Positions 53,993 to 63,436 of a stretch of 64,000 bases of DNA are shown one piece after another. Position 1 is the first letter of the stretch. Each line of letters opens with the position of its first letter. The DNA comes from Belliella alkalica (GTDB lineage: Bacteria > Bacteroidota > Bacteroidia > Cytophagales > Cyclobacteriaceae): assembly GCF_022549785.1 (NCBI RefSeq), contig NZ_JAKZGO010000001.1, forward strand, positions 186,001 through 250,000, written 5' to 3'. The notes under the pieces were generated by a model. The model saw nothing but the letters and a program-made list of their open reading frames with translations, was not told where the DNA came from and made no database searches. Position numbers and translations under genes: made by a program.

Positions 53993-54726
53993 TTATTGTT
54001 GAAATTAAAAACTAAACGCAGTCCTGCTTCAATTCCATTAGCACTTATTCTCTTTCTAAGGTATTGTCCATTCAATTCATCAGGATAAACTCTATGAATA
54101 TAATATCCAGCATTATAACGAGCATCCAAAATCAAGTCAAAAGACTTACTCAAAGGTTTACTGATCCCAGAATGAATATATACACCAAAGTCATTTCCTA
54201 CAAAATAACGATCATTAAAACCGCCGGGACCAGAACTCAATACCCTAGAAATACTGTGTTGAATCAATAATCTATTGAATCCAGCACCTGCAAAGAAATG
54301 TGCTTTTTTGGAATAATTATCTGCATTATTATTCTCTGATGAAATAAAGTTATAGTTTATCCCAAGACTAAGAGGTATCAATACTTGAGCTATAGACTCA
54401 GTACGTATCAAATTGCCAACAGTAAAAATGGTACTGTAATCATTGGTACCATATCCTACTCTTGATACTAAATTATATTTTTCACCCAATGCTATCTCAG
54501 CTATAATAGAGGTGAATAACATTGGATTTAACTCTCCATTTTCAGCTGGAGGATTCACTAAGGCAACTCTCTCGTCTGGAGTATTATAAGTTCTAAACCA
54601 GACAGAAGAACCTACAGATAGATTATTTAGTTTTATTTGCGCCTGTAAATCCGTACTCGTCAAACAAACAAGAAAAAGAAGAATAGAACCCCACTTGTAA
54701 TTAAACATTGTAATTTTAATAGTCAT
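53989..54726 (-). CDS. Unknown outer-membrane beta-barrel protein (245 aa)
   Basis: 245 residues with a signal peptide; the better start may be the ATG at codon 7 (MFNYKWGSILLFLVC). It consists of alternating hydrophobic beta strands, such as SIAQVLIPLSLGINYNFIS and NGIEAGLRLVFNFNNK at the C-terminus, the pattern of an 8-12 strand barrel. No family is named. It overlaps the lipoprotein gene upstream (1 base) and the YjbH N-terminal gene downstream (4 bases), so the four genes are one unit. Confidence 0.7.
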   Translation of the reverse strand: MTIKITMFNYKWGSILLFLVCLTSTDLQAQIKLNNLSVGSSVWFRTYNTPDERVALVNPPAENGELNPMLFTSIIAEIALGEKYNLVSRVGYGTNDYSTIFTVGNLIRTESIAQVLIPLSLGINYNFISSENNNADNYSKKAHFFAGAGFNRLLIQHSISRVLSSGPGGFNDRYFVGNDFGVYIHSGISKPLSKSFDLILDARYNAGYYIHRVYPDELNGQYLRKRISANGIEAGLRLVFNFNNK

Positions 54727-55844
54727 TATGAACCTCCCCCTTGATTATGACAGTTATTTAGTGCACTATTTCTAATACCATTTAAATCTTGCATTGCTTC
54801 CCCAAATAAATCTTCTAAATCATCAAGAAAGTCATTGTAAGCTTGATTTACTCTTTCAATGTCCTCATCAGCAATCTTTTCAATAGCTGCTATTACTGTA
54901 TCATTGAACATAATTAGATTCTGCCTAGACTTGACTAAGAAAGCCACCATAAATAATTTGATGCCGTAATAAATTTCTTCATTGATCTTCCCCTCTCGTA
55001 ACAGGTTTTCTGATGCTATATTAATTGCAATACCCAATCTTCTCAATTCATCAATACTTCCTTGAAGTGTATCCGATAAATAGTCAAAGCGGTCATTTTT
55101 TATATCTGCAATTTCTACTCTTATTCCATCATAAAAAATACCTGCCTCTGCGATTTGACGCTCACTTTCAAGAATCAAATTCCCCAAAGCCACATTATAC
55201 GCAGCATCTACTGCTACTGCACATGGTGTCACAAGAGAACTATTAACCGCAACTAATTTTGATGGATCATAGTCGTTTAACAAAACAGGAATAATCCGCC
55301 CTTTAACCTTAGGTGGTATATCGTAAAAATTAAAAATAATACCATCAATCTTTGGGGGAATATAAGTAGGGAGGTATCGAAACAAACCCGGAACATCCTC
55401 TACAAGAAAAAAAATGTCTGCAAAAATATCCTCCAATGGAATCGTGGTATCAAGTATATTATCTATATCATTTACATCAATATCCTTAAGCCTATTATCC
55501 ATAGCGACAGGATCTCTTAGAAAAGCAAAATCTTGCAATATATTTTCATTTTCATCTTTCAAATTATCTCTCAAGATAGCCGTAAGAATATCTTCCACCA
55601 GTTCTAGGGTAGCTGGGGGAAGTTCTATACCTCCTGGCTCAAAGTCAGTCAAAGCAGGTTTTTTTTTGTTTGCTATACCTAAAGTAATCTTCCCATCGAA
55701 ATCTTTGATAATATATTGGAAAGGTTGGATATTGTCCACATCCATAGGTGCACAAGCAAAAAATACGATGCCAACGCTTAAAAGAAAGATTAAGGGTTTT
55801 GAAACTTTAAGAAATGTAACACTTCTTGATTTGCTGAAAAACAT
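54726..55844 (-). CDS. Unknown lipoprotein of the YjbH cluster
   Basis: 372 residues from the ATG at 55842-55844; the longer frame begins with TTG three codons earlier and gives no advantage. The lipobox FFACAP marks the lipidated cysteine. The mature part contains coiled helical segments and acidic stretches (LVEDILTAILRDNLKDENEN; DVNDIDNILDTTIP; IEKIADEDIERVNQAYNDFL). No enzyme motif is seen. Coupling with YjbH genes suggests a part in outer-membrane polysaccharide export or attachment. Confidence 0.72.
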   Translation of the reverse strand: MFFSKSRSVTFLKVSKPLIFLLSVGIVFFACAPMDVDNIQPFQYIIKDFDGKITLGIANKKKPALTDFEPGGIELPPATLELVEDILTAILRDNLKDENENILQDFAFLRDPVAMDNRLKDIDVNDIDNILDTTIPLEDIFADIFFLVEDVPGLFRYLPTYIPPKIDGIIFNFYDIPPKVKGRIIPVLLNDYDPSKLVAVNSSLVTPCAVAVDAAYNVALGNLILESERQIAEAGIFYDGIRVEIADIKNDRFDYLSDTLQGSIDELRRLGIAINIASENLLREGKINEEIYYGIKLFMVAFLVKSRQNLIMFNDTVIAAIEKIADEDIERVNQAYNDFLDDLEDLFGEAMQDLNGIRNSALNNCHNQGGGS

Positions 55845-56233
55845 ATATTTCAATTGTAGATATTCACAAAGATATTTTCAGTAAAAAGTCTAACCTAATT
55901 TAGCCACAAGCAATAATAAATAATGAGATTTAAAGTAAATAAATAGCACCCACATGAAAAAAATCAGGTGCAAACTTCTTTTTAAATCCATCTATATATA
56001 ATCTTATCTAATCAGAATAAATACTCAATGGATATTGATACTAGAAAATCAAGAAAAAAATCATCAAAAAGCAGTTTTTAAAAATAAAATCAGCGAGAAA
56101 AAAACTCTGATTTTACTAAATAGATACCAGCATGACATTGCTATAAATCATATAAAAAAAGCTATCCGAAAGAATCAGATAGCTTTAAAATTTTAAAATA
56201 CATTAACTATATGGGAAAATAACCTTAAAGAAA
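55845..56233. other. Spacer with the LruC terminator
   Basis: About 390 bp, without genes. The only structure is the terminator at 56154-56187; a promoter for the YjbH group is expected here but not seen. Confidence 0.4.
56154..56187 (-). terminator. Terminator of the LruC-domain gene
   Basis: AAAGCTATC pairs with GATAGCTTT (with inner G-A/T-C pairs) and is followed on the minus strand by seven T residues. It lies about 50 bp after the LruC gene stop. Confidence 0.85.
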
Positions 56234-58462
56234 TTAAGGTGTGGGTCTTAAACCCTTATTTCTATTGGTAAATTCCGGTATTTTATTTGAATACCACTCG
56301 CCACCACCAGGAACGCTTCCAGTAGTCGCCCAAAGCACAAGATCTGGATAAGCCTTATTGATTTGAACACGGTCTTGAGGTAATTCAATTTTGGCTGGCG
56401 TTTGTATTACCCAAGGAAGACCTTCTCCAAAACCTAAACTATTATCAGCTTTTGTAGAATATGAAGTACCAGTACCTGTATTGTCACTATCTCGCCCAAA
56501 ATATCTAGCATCAGCTAAAGCAGATGGAACTGTACCCATAAGATTGATTTCTCTTCCTCTATTTCCATTAACATATATAAATGGAGCGAATGAGAAGTCA
56601 GTAAGTAGAGCTGTTTTGTCATAAAACACAGAGAATCTAGATCTATAGTCATCATCAAACGCTTCAGCACAAGCACCATTTTTTGTTCGATCCGGCGTAT
56701 TAAGACAATCATTGCCTAAAATTGTATTAACATTCCCGAATACTATAAAACTGCTTGGTATGGATTCTGGAGAAGGATCTCCTACGTTTGTACCATTTTT
56801 GTTAATTTTGCCGATACTGTGATGTTCTGGCATACCAACTAACCTCACTCCAAAAGAATTGTTATGTGCGGCTGAAACAGCAATTAACTTAAAATCCATA
56901 GCAACCTCTCCAACCAAGGAACGAGTACCCGTCTTTACGACATAATTGTAATCAACTACCATATCATTGAAATCTGCATCACCTAAACTAGGCCAATTGT
57001 CCTCAAACATTACCCTTGTATAAGCATTTTCTGCTGGATGATAAGTAAAGTTCCATTGCTCTGCACCACGTATCGACTCATAATAAGGCATATTAGGAAG
57101 CGGATTACCAACACTTTTAACTGCTAAGTTTGAGAATTGATCTACATTCAAACTTGGAAAAGTTAACATTACTTTTACATCACCATAACCAAGGTTGTCT
57201 GTAAATTGATTTGTAAACCCCCCATCCGTTGCAAAATCTTCCCTATAATGCTGTTCAAACCCCATGATTATGGAATTTGTCGTTGAGATAGGATGATCAA
57301 TAGATATATTTGCAGTTTCTTCTGGATATTTGAGTGCTACAAATCGCCTTGTGATATTTTGATTATTTCCCTTTATGTTAGCAATTTCATCCTGTGATAT
57401 TTTTAATTGACCTGAATCTACACTGCCAGTTGAAGGATTAAATGATCTTTCTACCACAAACAAACCTATCTCAGTCCCAGCAGGAAAGTTTGTGGAATTA
57501 TTTGATAAATCTTTTAATTTTATAGAATGTCCCGTGAGAAGAACTGGGTTATTTTGAGTATCTTTTCCAGTATTAGGAAAGGTAATGACCTCTGTAAAAC
57601 TCAAATCACCAGGTTTTTTGTATTTGTAACCTAATGCATGGTTGAAAGCCCTGTCAGAATCTAGAAAAGTGAGCTCCACTGAGGTTGACTCAGGCAATAA
57701 AAAATTGTTTTGAAGAACAACAGTTTGTCCATAAGAAGGAAAATATTCATAAATAGGACCACCATCAAACCCAACTATTGTTCCACGACCTTCGGCCGTA
57801 AAACCATTTCCAAAAGTTATGTTATTTCCATTCGTCCCTGGCGCAGATGAAACACTGAATAAAAGATTTAACCTATTTAAAAAACCAGCTTGAATAAATT
57901 TGTTGTGTATCCCAAAAGGAAGTCCCTTGTTATCCCATGCATTTGTACTAAAAGTATTGTAGCCAGGCACTGATCTAGCAGCTAACGGATTTATATTGAT
58001 AGCCTTCAGATTACTAGGTATTTCATAAGATAGTGTGAAATTTTTAGCATTTCTTCTAACTTCAAACACTTGATTAATACCCGCAGAATTTGAATATAAG
58101 TATAGTGTATTTATATTTTTGGAAAGTTTCAATGGAGAAGAGAAGTTTCCTTCTTTATCTAAATGAAATGACGCGTGTTTTGCAGATTTAGAAAAATCAT
58201 ATCCTTCTGAAGTTATAGTAGGCTTACCACTGTATGCTTCAAAGCTTGCTCCTTCATAAGGAATACCACCCATTAATTTGAATTGTACACTCAAATTAAC
58301 ATCAGTGATTGAGCTAAAGTCAAAGAATGGAAGTATCTTCATTTTGTAGAAATCAATCGTTGATTCATTCAATTGATTTTCCCCAATATTGTTCTCCTCT
58401 ACTAAACAGGAAGTCATTCCAAGTAAGGTTACTGCCAAAAGAAGTATTAAATATTTTTTCAT
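56234..58462 (-). CDS. LruC-domain lipoprotein
   Basis: 742 residues. Lipobox LLGMTSC (cysteine at 19). Most of the protein is beta-rich; the C-terminal third carries VMFEDNWPSLGDADFNDMVVDY, the key motif of the LruC domain (DUF4842), with the acidic DxDFNDMV. LruC proteins were described in Leptospira as outer-membrane lipoproteins and occur often in Bacteroidota; their role is unknown. The gene is single, with its own terminator, inside the polysaccharide locus, so it may be a surface partner of the polymer. Confidence 0.82.
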   Translation of the reverse strand: MKKYLILLLAVTLLGMTSCLVEENNIGENQLNESTIDFYKMKILPFFDFSSITDVNLSVQFKLMGGIPYEGASFEAYSGKPTITSEGYDFSKSAKHASFHLDKEGNFSSPLKLSKNINTLYLYSNSAGINQVFEVRRNAKNFTLSYEIPSNLKAININPLAARSVPGYNTFSTNAWDNKGLPFGIHNKFIQAGFLNRLNLLFSVSSAPGTNGNNITFGNGFTAEGRGTIVGFDGGPIYEYFPSYGQTVVLQNNFLLPESTSVELTFLDSDRAFNHALGYKYKKPGDLSFTEVITFPNTGKDTQNNPVLLTGHSIKLKDLSNNSTNFPAGTEIGLFVVERSFNPSTGSVDSGQLKISQDEIANIKGNNQNITRRFVALKYPEETANISIDHPISTTNSIIMGFEQHYREDFATDGGFTNQFTDNLGYGDVKVMLTFPSLNVDQFSNLAVKSVGNPLPNMPYYESIRGAEQWNFTYHPAENAYTRVMFEDNWPSLGDADFNDMVVDYNYVVKTGTRSLVGEVAMDFKLIAVSAAHNNSFGVRLVGMPEHHSIGKINKNGTNVGDPSPESIPSSFIVFGNVNTILGNDCLNTPDRTKNGACAEAFDDDYRSRFSVFYDKTALLTDFSFAPFIYVNGNRGREINLMGTVPSALADARYFGRDSDNTGTGTSYSTKADNSLGFGEGLPWVIQTPAKIELPQDRVQINKAYPDLVLWATTGSVPGGGEWYSNKIPEFTNRNKGLRPTP

Positions 58463-58813
58463 TGATAGTTATTTAAATAATTTGATCAAAGTAAAATATA
58501 TTATGTCAAAAAATTGGTTAAGAACTATGTCCTATTTTGATTTTTGTAATTTTTTGTAAACAGGATGTGTCAATTATTTTGAAAAAATCATTAACGAAAG
58601 TAAATCCTCTATTCTGAATAAAAATTTCTTTAAAATAGCAATTACCTTTTTGTTAAATAACTACCCGTAATAAAATCACCAATTATATTTCTCAAAAATA
58701 TAATGCAGATAATCGTTACTTTTTATTGGTCGATTAATTACTAGTGCATTCATAAACTTTAAAATTACATCATTTGATTGGCTACCGTAAAGAAAGCGGA
58801 AATCTATAACTTT
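58463..58813. other. Spacer between LruC and glycosyltransferase genes
   Basis: About 350 bp of AT-rich DNA, no gene or clear hairpin. A CAAAGTAA at 58484-58491 on the plus strand is close to, but not identical with, an inverted -7 element for the LruC gene. Confidence 0.35.
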
Positions 58814-59728
58814 TTATTTTGAGAAATAACGAAACAATTGAAATTTTTTATTCAATTTATTCCAATTCAAGTCATTTTGAAAAGGAAGATTATTTTTGGC
58901 CAAAAATTGATATTTTCCCTGAGGATAAGAAGGTATAAACAGCTTATTGATATAATCTAACTGATAAATATACTTCCCTTTCGTTAACAAAAAAGCCAGA
59001 AGTAATAAATCATCTGTTGTTTTGAACTCTTCAATCAACATTCGCAATTCTTTCAAGTCTGTAGTTGAAAAAATCCCACACGGAAATAAAACACCACCAC
59101 CACCTAAAGGAAGTAATTTGAATAAAAATCTCTGATCATTCGGTCTCGAGTATGTCCATTGTCGATATGGGAGAAATCCCTCTTTTGATGAATACTTGAT
59201 CCTTCTGGCACTATAGCAGTGAACATTTTCAGGAGATTTCTTATGAGATTCGATCAGGAGCTTGAGGAAAGACGGCGGATAGATGTAATCGTCATCGCAG
59301 AGAATGATATGTTTACTTGGATGCTCCTTCATCGCAAAAAAATATTTTTTGTGAGACCCAAGATTTTCAACAAACCGAATTTCAAATCTCTCATCAAGTA
59401 AAAGAGTTAAGGAAGATGGAATATTTTGAAAGTTCCATTCATCCTCACCTAACCAAAGTATTATTTTAGCAGATGCACCATTCTGATATTTGAGAGAAAG
59501 AATTGTTTTAAAGGCCTCATTTACTCGCTTCCCGAAAGATGTCAAAGAGATAATATATTCTCCTTGAATCTCTCCAAAACAATGCTGATGTATAGGCAAG
59601 AGAGCTGGAGATACCAATCTAGTCATTACCCAACCAAACAACTCTCTTACATTGGCCCTGTAGTAAATAGAATTGACAGGAAAAACTCTATAAAGAGCAT
59701 GAATAAAATGATATAAGTGTAATAGCAA
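58814..59728 (-). CDS. Glycosyltransferase, probably GT-A type
   Basis: 304 residues. The start is TTG at 59726-59728 (a stop TAA stands five codons upstream; the next ATG is residue 34). The core contains YIISLTSFGKRVNEAFKTIL (about 53-72), KIILWLGEDEW, and the acidic ILCDDDYIYPP (about 140-150) expected to bind the nucleotide-sugar and metal, then TTDDLLLLAFLL. It should add a sugar to the growing repeat unit. It lies 36 bp after the deacetylase gene in the same operon. Confidence 0.82.
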   Translation of the reverse strand: MLLHLYHFIHALYRVFPVNSIYYRANVRELFGWVMTRLVSPALLPIHQHCFGEIQGEYIISLTSFGKRVNEAFKTILSLKYQNGASAKIILWLGEDEWNFQNIPSSLTLLLDERFEIRFVENLGSHKKYFFAMKEHPSKHIILCDDDYIYPPSFLKLLIESHKKSPENVHCYSARRIKYSSKEGFLPYRQWTYSRPNDQRFLFKLLPLGGGGVLFPCGIFSTTDLKELRMLIEEFKTTDDLLLLAFLLTKGKYIYQLDYINKLFIPSYPQGKYQFLAKNNLPFQNDLNWNKLNKKFQLFRYFSK

Positions 59729-59764
59729 AACTAACCTTGTTTATGGTAAAGAAATTATCTCGGA

Positions 59765-60874
59765 CTAAAGCTTATCACCTGAGATTAGTTGTCCCAATTC
59801 ATCGCTGCTGACAAACTCAACATCAGGATATTTCTTAAGCAAAGTTTCCAAGAATAGAAAAAGCAAATGAAGATTTCTTTTTCTATTCTCTGGTAATAAA
59901 GCCCCAATATAATTGATCCTATGCGTACTAATTACTGCGGGTTTGCCCCACCGAAAAGCAGTATCAACCTCCTTGAGCGCTGAATTGACCCAATCTTTCT
60001 GTGCTGCTGTCACGGGCTCAAAACTGACATTTCGAATCATATATATCATGCCATACTTAGACTGCTCTCCCATATAATGCCTACTAACCGTAGTTTGATC
60101 CTTTCCTATATAGGACTTCTTTTGAGCCCTTGCTCCTTGAATGTATTTCACTCCAGCAGCTGCCCATTCCCGCTCAGTCTCATCACCCCAAGTGTAGCAG
60201 GGTGCAATAACACTAGTAGATGGAAAGCCCCAAGTATCTTCAAATAACCTCAAACCTTCCTTGATACTTATACTAACTGTACTGATATCAGTACTTTCAA
60301 ACATTGCCATTGCATCCAAATGTCCACCCTCCAAAGCATACATCTCCTCCTTGAAAGCATCTAAGTACAATTGATCTCCTGATCTTAGCTTTGTGATCCA
60401 GCGGTTGATATGTACATGTTCACGCCCATGGAACTGCATCCTGAAGACTCCGGCAGCTATTCCTTCCTTGTATAGCTGCATCACTTTATCTCTGTCAGAA
60501 TACCTACTTAAGGTGCTTTGAAAGGACTCATAACTATATTCTATAAATTTATTTTTTTTTATTTTTTCAAAATCAGGATTTGCCATGACCATATTCATGG
60601 TAAACTTTGCTACTTGACCATGCTTGTCACGGAATCTGCTTAGTACCTCTATCAGCTGTTCGATATCCTCATTGGTCTCTAATGCATCATATTGGTCAAA
60701 GAAAGAATGATAAACCTCATATCCCTTTTTCTCTAAACGAAAAAAAGCCTCCTTAGAAGCCATTCTGATCATTCCCCAATCATCACTTTCAAAAACAACC
60801 AGTCTCCTGGAAGTTCGCCATCCGGGGATATTGAGTAGATTATTTTTTAAATTGCGTAATCTATTTTGAAGCAT
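59765..60874 (-). CDS. Polysaccharide deacetylase-like protein
   Basis: 369 residues. VVFESDDWGMIRM (26-38) is the metal-binding FxxDDxG start of this Bacteroidota-type polysaccharide deacetylase family; FRMQFHGREHVHI supplies the histidines; VIAPCYTWGDE and AVISTHRINY follow. No signal peptide is visible, which is unusual for an enzyme that acts on an exported polymer; it may act on lipid-linked intermediates in the cytoplasm. Its start overlaps the ATP-grasp gene end by 14 bp, so the two are coupled. Confidence 0.75.
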   Translation of the reverse strand: MLQNRLRNLKNNLLNIPGWRTSRRLVVFESDDWGMIRMASKEAFFRLEKKGYEVYHSFFDQYDALETNEDIEQLIEVLSRFRDKHGQVAKFTMNMVMANPDFEKIKKNKFIEYSYESFQSTLSRYSDRDKVMQLYKEGIAAGVFRMQFHGREHVHINRWITKLRSGDQLYLDAFKEEMYALEGGHLDAMAMFESTDISTVSISIKEGLRLFEDTWGFPSTSVIAPCYTWGDETEREWAAAGVKYIQGARAQKKSYIGKDQTTVSRHYMGEQSKYGMIYMIRNVSFEPVTAAQKDWVNSALKEVDTAFRWGKPAVISTHRINYIGALLPENRKRNLHLLFLFLETLLKKYPDVEFVSSDELGQLISGDKL

Positions 60875-61886
60875 TGATCTGTTTTATTAAATCGTCAACC
60901 ATCCAATGCTCAGGAATAAAATGAGTTGCTACCCAAGACAAATCTTTTTGCCAGTAACCAGGACATGGTCTAAAGGCTTTTGGATCAAAACCAAAACTGA
61001 TTTCTATAATTTTTGGTAAATCTCCATCCATTACAAAATCAAATGCAATACACTGCCCCTTGATTTTATCATAAGCTTCAAAAGCATCTTGCACACATGA
61101 CAGGGGTATCAAATTAGGATCAATAGAAAAATCACCAGAGCCTGATGCTCTAAAATCATGATCTCTAACCCAACGTGTAATCCCAAAAGCACGCTCCCCA
61201 ATGACAATAATCCTTATATCGGAAGGGTTATTAGGAATAAACTCTTGAAAAAGTACATAACCTTTTTCTCTACCTAAGATCCTTGCATAAGCTGGGAAAT
61301 ATAAAAACCTCAATAATCCTTTCAATACAGTAACCCAAGATACTCGACCTTGCTTGAATTGATATATTCTTTCTTTGAGGCTACCAATCGGATTATAATT
61401 TGAAAAACCTTTACCAAAAGCTTTGTTGATAATCTGTTTTGCGGTTCTGTAATTTTGTATGAGTTTTACATTTTTAGAGCCCGAACCTGTCCTCAACTTG
61501 TTGACCAATGGATAAGGTTGTTTTTTTGCCCAAGCTTTGGCGCTAGAGGCATCATAAAACAAATATGTGTTAACAAATGGTAAACCCAAAACCTCTAACA
61601 AATACTTTTGACCCAATTTATCATCAAAGTGCCAAGTTGTATTCAAATTCGGGAAAATGGGAAAGGATGCCTGAGTAAGTGCTGCTAAAATAGGTTTGGC
61701 TGCAATCAAATCATTTGGAAGCATATGTGAATGATGCCAAAGCAAAGCATGACAATCTTGCAATTGTTGAATCAAATCATCAGAAAGGCAGTTTACTAGT
61801 TTGTAGGGAATGCAATTGGCTTCACAGTAGGCTATCCATGCTAAATGAAAGCCTCTTTTACTGTTATGAATAGCTAGCTTGATCAA
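60861..61886 (-). CDS. ATP-grasp ligase-like protein, TTG start
   Basis: 341 residues. The start is TTG at 61884-61886; a stop codon upstream in the same frame leaves no ATG. The ATP-grasp fold is suggested by WHFDDKLGQKYLLEVLGLPF, YPLVNKLRTGSGSKNV (a nucleotide-binding lysine and glycine-rich loop), VLFQEFIPNNPSDIRIIVIG and CIAFDFVMDGDLPKIIEISF, the last carrying the acidic metal ligands. Family members join a carboxylate to an amine using ATP, for example in peptides and glycan modification. Coupling with the deacetylase suggests that an amine made by deacetylation is used as acceptor; this is inference. Confidence 0.78.
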   Translation of the reverse strand: MIKLAIHNSKRGFHLAWIAYCEANCIPYKLVNCLSDDLIQQLQDCHALLWHHSHMLPNDLIAAKPILAALTQASFPIFPNLNTTWHFDDKLGQKYLLEVLGLPFVNTYLFYDASSAKAWAKKQPYPLVNKLRTGSGSKNVKLIQNYRTAKQIINKAFGKGFSNYNPIGSLKERIYQFKQGRVSWVTVLKGLLRFLYFPAYARILGREKGYVLFQEFIPNNPSDIRIIVIGERAFGITRWVRDHDFRASGSGDFSIDPNLIPLSCVQDAFEAYDKIKGQCIAFDFVMDGDLPKIIEISFGFDPKAFRPCPGYWQKDLSWVATHFIPEHWMVDDLIKQINASK

Positions 61887-62138
61887 GAAGAGAATTAATT
61901 AATATTGTTATTTTAAGCTTTGCCAATAAATAAATAACCTTGTTTGTCTTGATTTAAATATTTATTGATATTCGAACCACCATGGCGGACAAGTTACTAA
62001 TAGACATTGATTCGAAATATTCTTAAATTTTTAAAATTGATGCTAAATTGAAAGAAGCGAATAATCATATTTATTTAATGGAAAGTAAAAATAATTGATT
62101 TCTTAAATTATAAAATAATTAGAAATTGATATAAATAT
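61887..62138. other. Spacer with a REP-like palindrome
   Basis: No gene. It contains the partly palindromic CCACCATGGCGG (61977-61988), flanked by TTCGAA at 61971-61976 and 62011-62016. Confidence 0.5.
61977..61988. repeat. REP-like core CCACCATGGCGG
   Basis: One mismatch from a perfect palindrome CCGCCATGGCGG, related to the palindrome at 4547-4562. Flanking TTCGAA hexamers (61971-61976; 62011-62016) suggest an element of about 45 bp. Confidence 0.5.
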
Positions 62139-62759
62139 TCAACGTAACATCATTGGTTCTCTAGACGGAATCAAATTATGATTTCCCAATATCCTACCCT
62201 TAGGAATACAAATGTTAATCCCAATGCTATTTTGATTTCCTATCTTACAATCAATGCCCAGATGGACTTTGGGTGAGATATAATTGAAATCACCCATCTT
62301 GGAAAACATGGAGACAACAGAAAACATTTCTAACAAATTAAAATTACCCACAATAGCTCCCCTCTGTAAATAGGCATGCGGACCAATCAATACTCCTTCG
62401 CCGATTTGCACATCTTTTGAGATTATAGCTTCTTGATGCACAAACCGCATGAATTTCGCTCCTAAATCTTTTAATTGCTTTAATACCTCAAATTGACTGC
62501 TTGGATCACAAACCATCAAGTAGGTATAATCGGCTTTAGGAATATGCATGCTCGCCAAACCTAAATTCAAATAGTTATTCTCTAGTCTATTTTCCTCTTC
62601 CTCAACCATAAGATATCCTACAATCTTCCAATCATAACACAACATTGCCGCATAATCCTCCAAATACTCAGAAAACTCCAAAGCTGTACTCCCCTGCCCT
62701 AATAATATTATTTTTCTATGATTCATCTTGAAATAAATAAGAGTAATAGAATTTGCCAT
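62139..62759 (-). CDS. NeuD-type sugar O-acyltransferase
   Basis: 206 residues; the better start may be the ATG at codon 12 (62726), where the family's opening RKIILLGQGSTAL begins. A small Rossmann-like N-terminal part is followed by left-handed beta-helix hexapeptide repeats (about 100-190, IGEGVLIGPHAYLQRGAIVG, IGNQNSIGIN). Related proteins acetylate nucleotide sugars or polysaccharide intermediates. It is the second such protein in the locus. The active-site histidine is not certain: LHQEAIIS carries one candidate. Confidence 0.8.
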   Translation of the reverse strand: MANSITLIYFKMNHRKIILLGQGSTALEFSEYLEDYAAMLCYDWKIVGYLMVEEEENRLENNYLNLGLASMHIPKADYTYLMVCDPSSQFEVLKQLKDLGAKFMRFVHQEAIISKDVQIGEGVLIGPHAYLQRGAIVGNFNLLEMFSVVSMFSKMGDFNYISPKVHLGIDCKIGNQNSIGINICIPKGRILGNHNLIPSREPMMLR

Positions 62760-63077
62760 TTACAAATGGCTAGTCGATCATGACGAAATTATAAAATGAA
62801 CTTTAATTTTGGTAAAATGAAACAAGCTCAAGTTTGAAAAGGAATAAAATAGTAAATGATTGGTATTTAAAAAGAGGATTTTAAATAGTTGGAAGATTTA
62901 TGATTGCAAAAAAAATATTATATGTATATCCGTTTTCATACCAGTAGAATCTAAATAATTGAATTAACCTGTGATTTCGAACTAATATCAATAAATATCC
63001 AATATCTATTAGTATCAGTTTGCCAAAAAACAATCGCCTAATTGATTAAAGGCATAATTGCGGATACTCAAAAAAAA
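62760..63077. other. Gap with a motif shared with 45358-45386
   Basis: About 318 bp; the motif at 62917-62943 is the only recognised item. It is 160-185 bp upstream of the acyltransferase at 62139. Confidence 0.4.
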
Positions 63078-63434
63078 TTATTTTAACATGTGTAATAGAG
63101 CTGTAGCTGTAGCAATATCTTTGGTATGGGATATGCTAATGGAAAGGTGAAAGGAAAGTGATGATGCAATTGGATGATGAATTATAGCTTCCGGAAATCC
63201 TTTAGGGTTTTTCGTAATTTCTATCTGCTTTAATTCTAAGGTTAATACAGGTGCAAAAGCCTTTAATACTGCTTCTTTTGCACACCAGATACCTGTAAGT
63301 GATTCAGAGGTAATCATTCTTAGATCACTATACTTACATTCGGAATCAAAAAATATCTTTTGAATAATTCGAGGTTTATGATCTAATAATCTTTGGATTC
63401 GAGAAACATGCTCTATATCAGTGCCAATAAACAT
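63078..63434 (-). CDS. acpS: Holo-[acyl-carrier-protein] synthase
   Basis: 118 residues, typical AcpS length. It transfers the 4'-phosphopantetheine arm from coenzyme A to acyl carrier protein. Landmarks are FIGTDIEHVSRI (aspartate ligand near residue 6), GIWCAKEAVLKAF (glutamate in AKEAVLKA) and HLSISISHTKDIATAT. It lies in the polysaccharide locus, 2 bp after the NeuD gene, rather than near fatty-acid genes, so it probably serves an ACP dedicated to acyl decoration of the polymer. Such an ACP gene would be beyond the right edge. Confidence 0.88.
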   Translation of the reverse strand: MFIGTDIEHVSRIQRLLDHKPRIIQKIFFDSECKYSDLRMITSESLTGIWCAKEAVLKAFAPVLTLELKQIEITKNPKGFPEAIIHHPIASSLSFHLSISISHTKDIATATALLHMLK

Positions 63435-63436
63435 AT

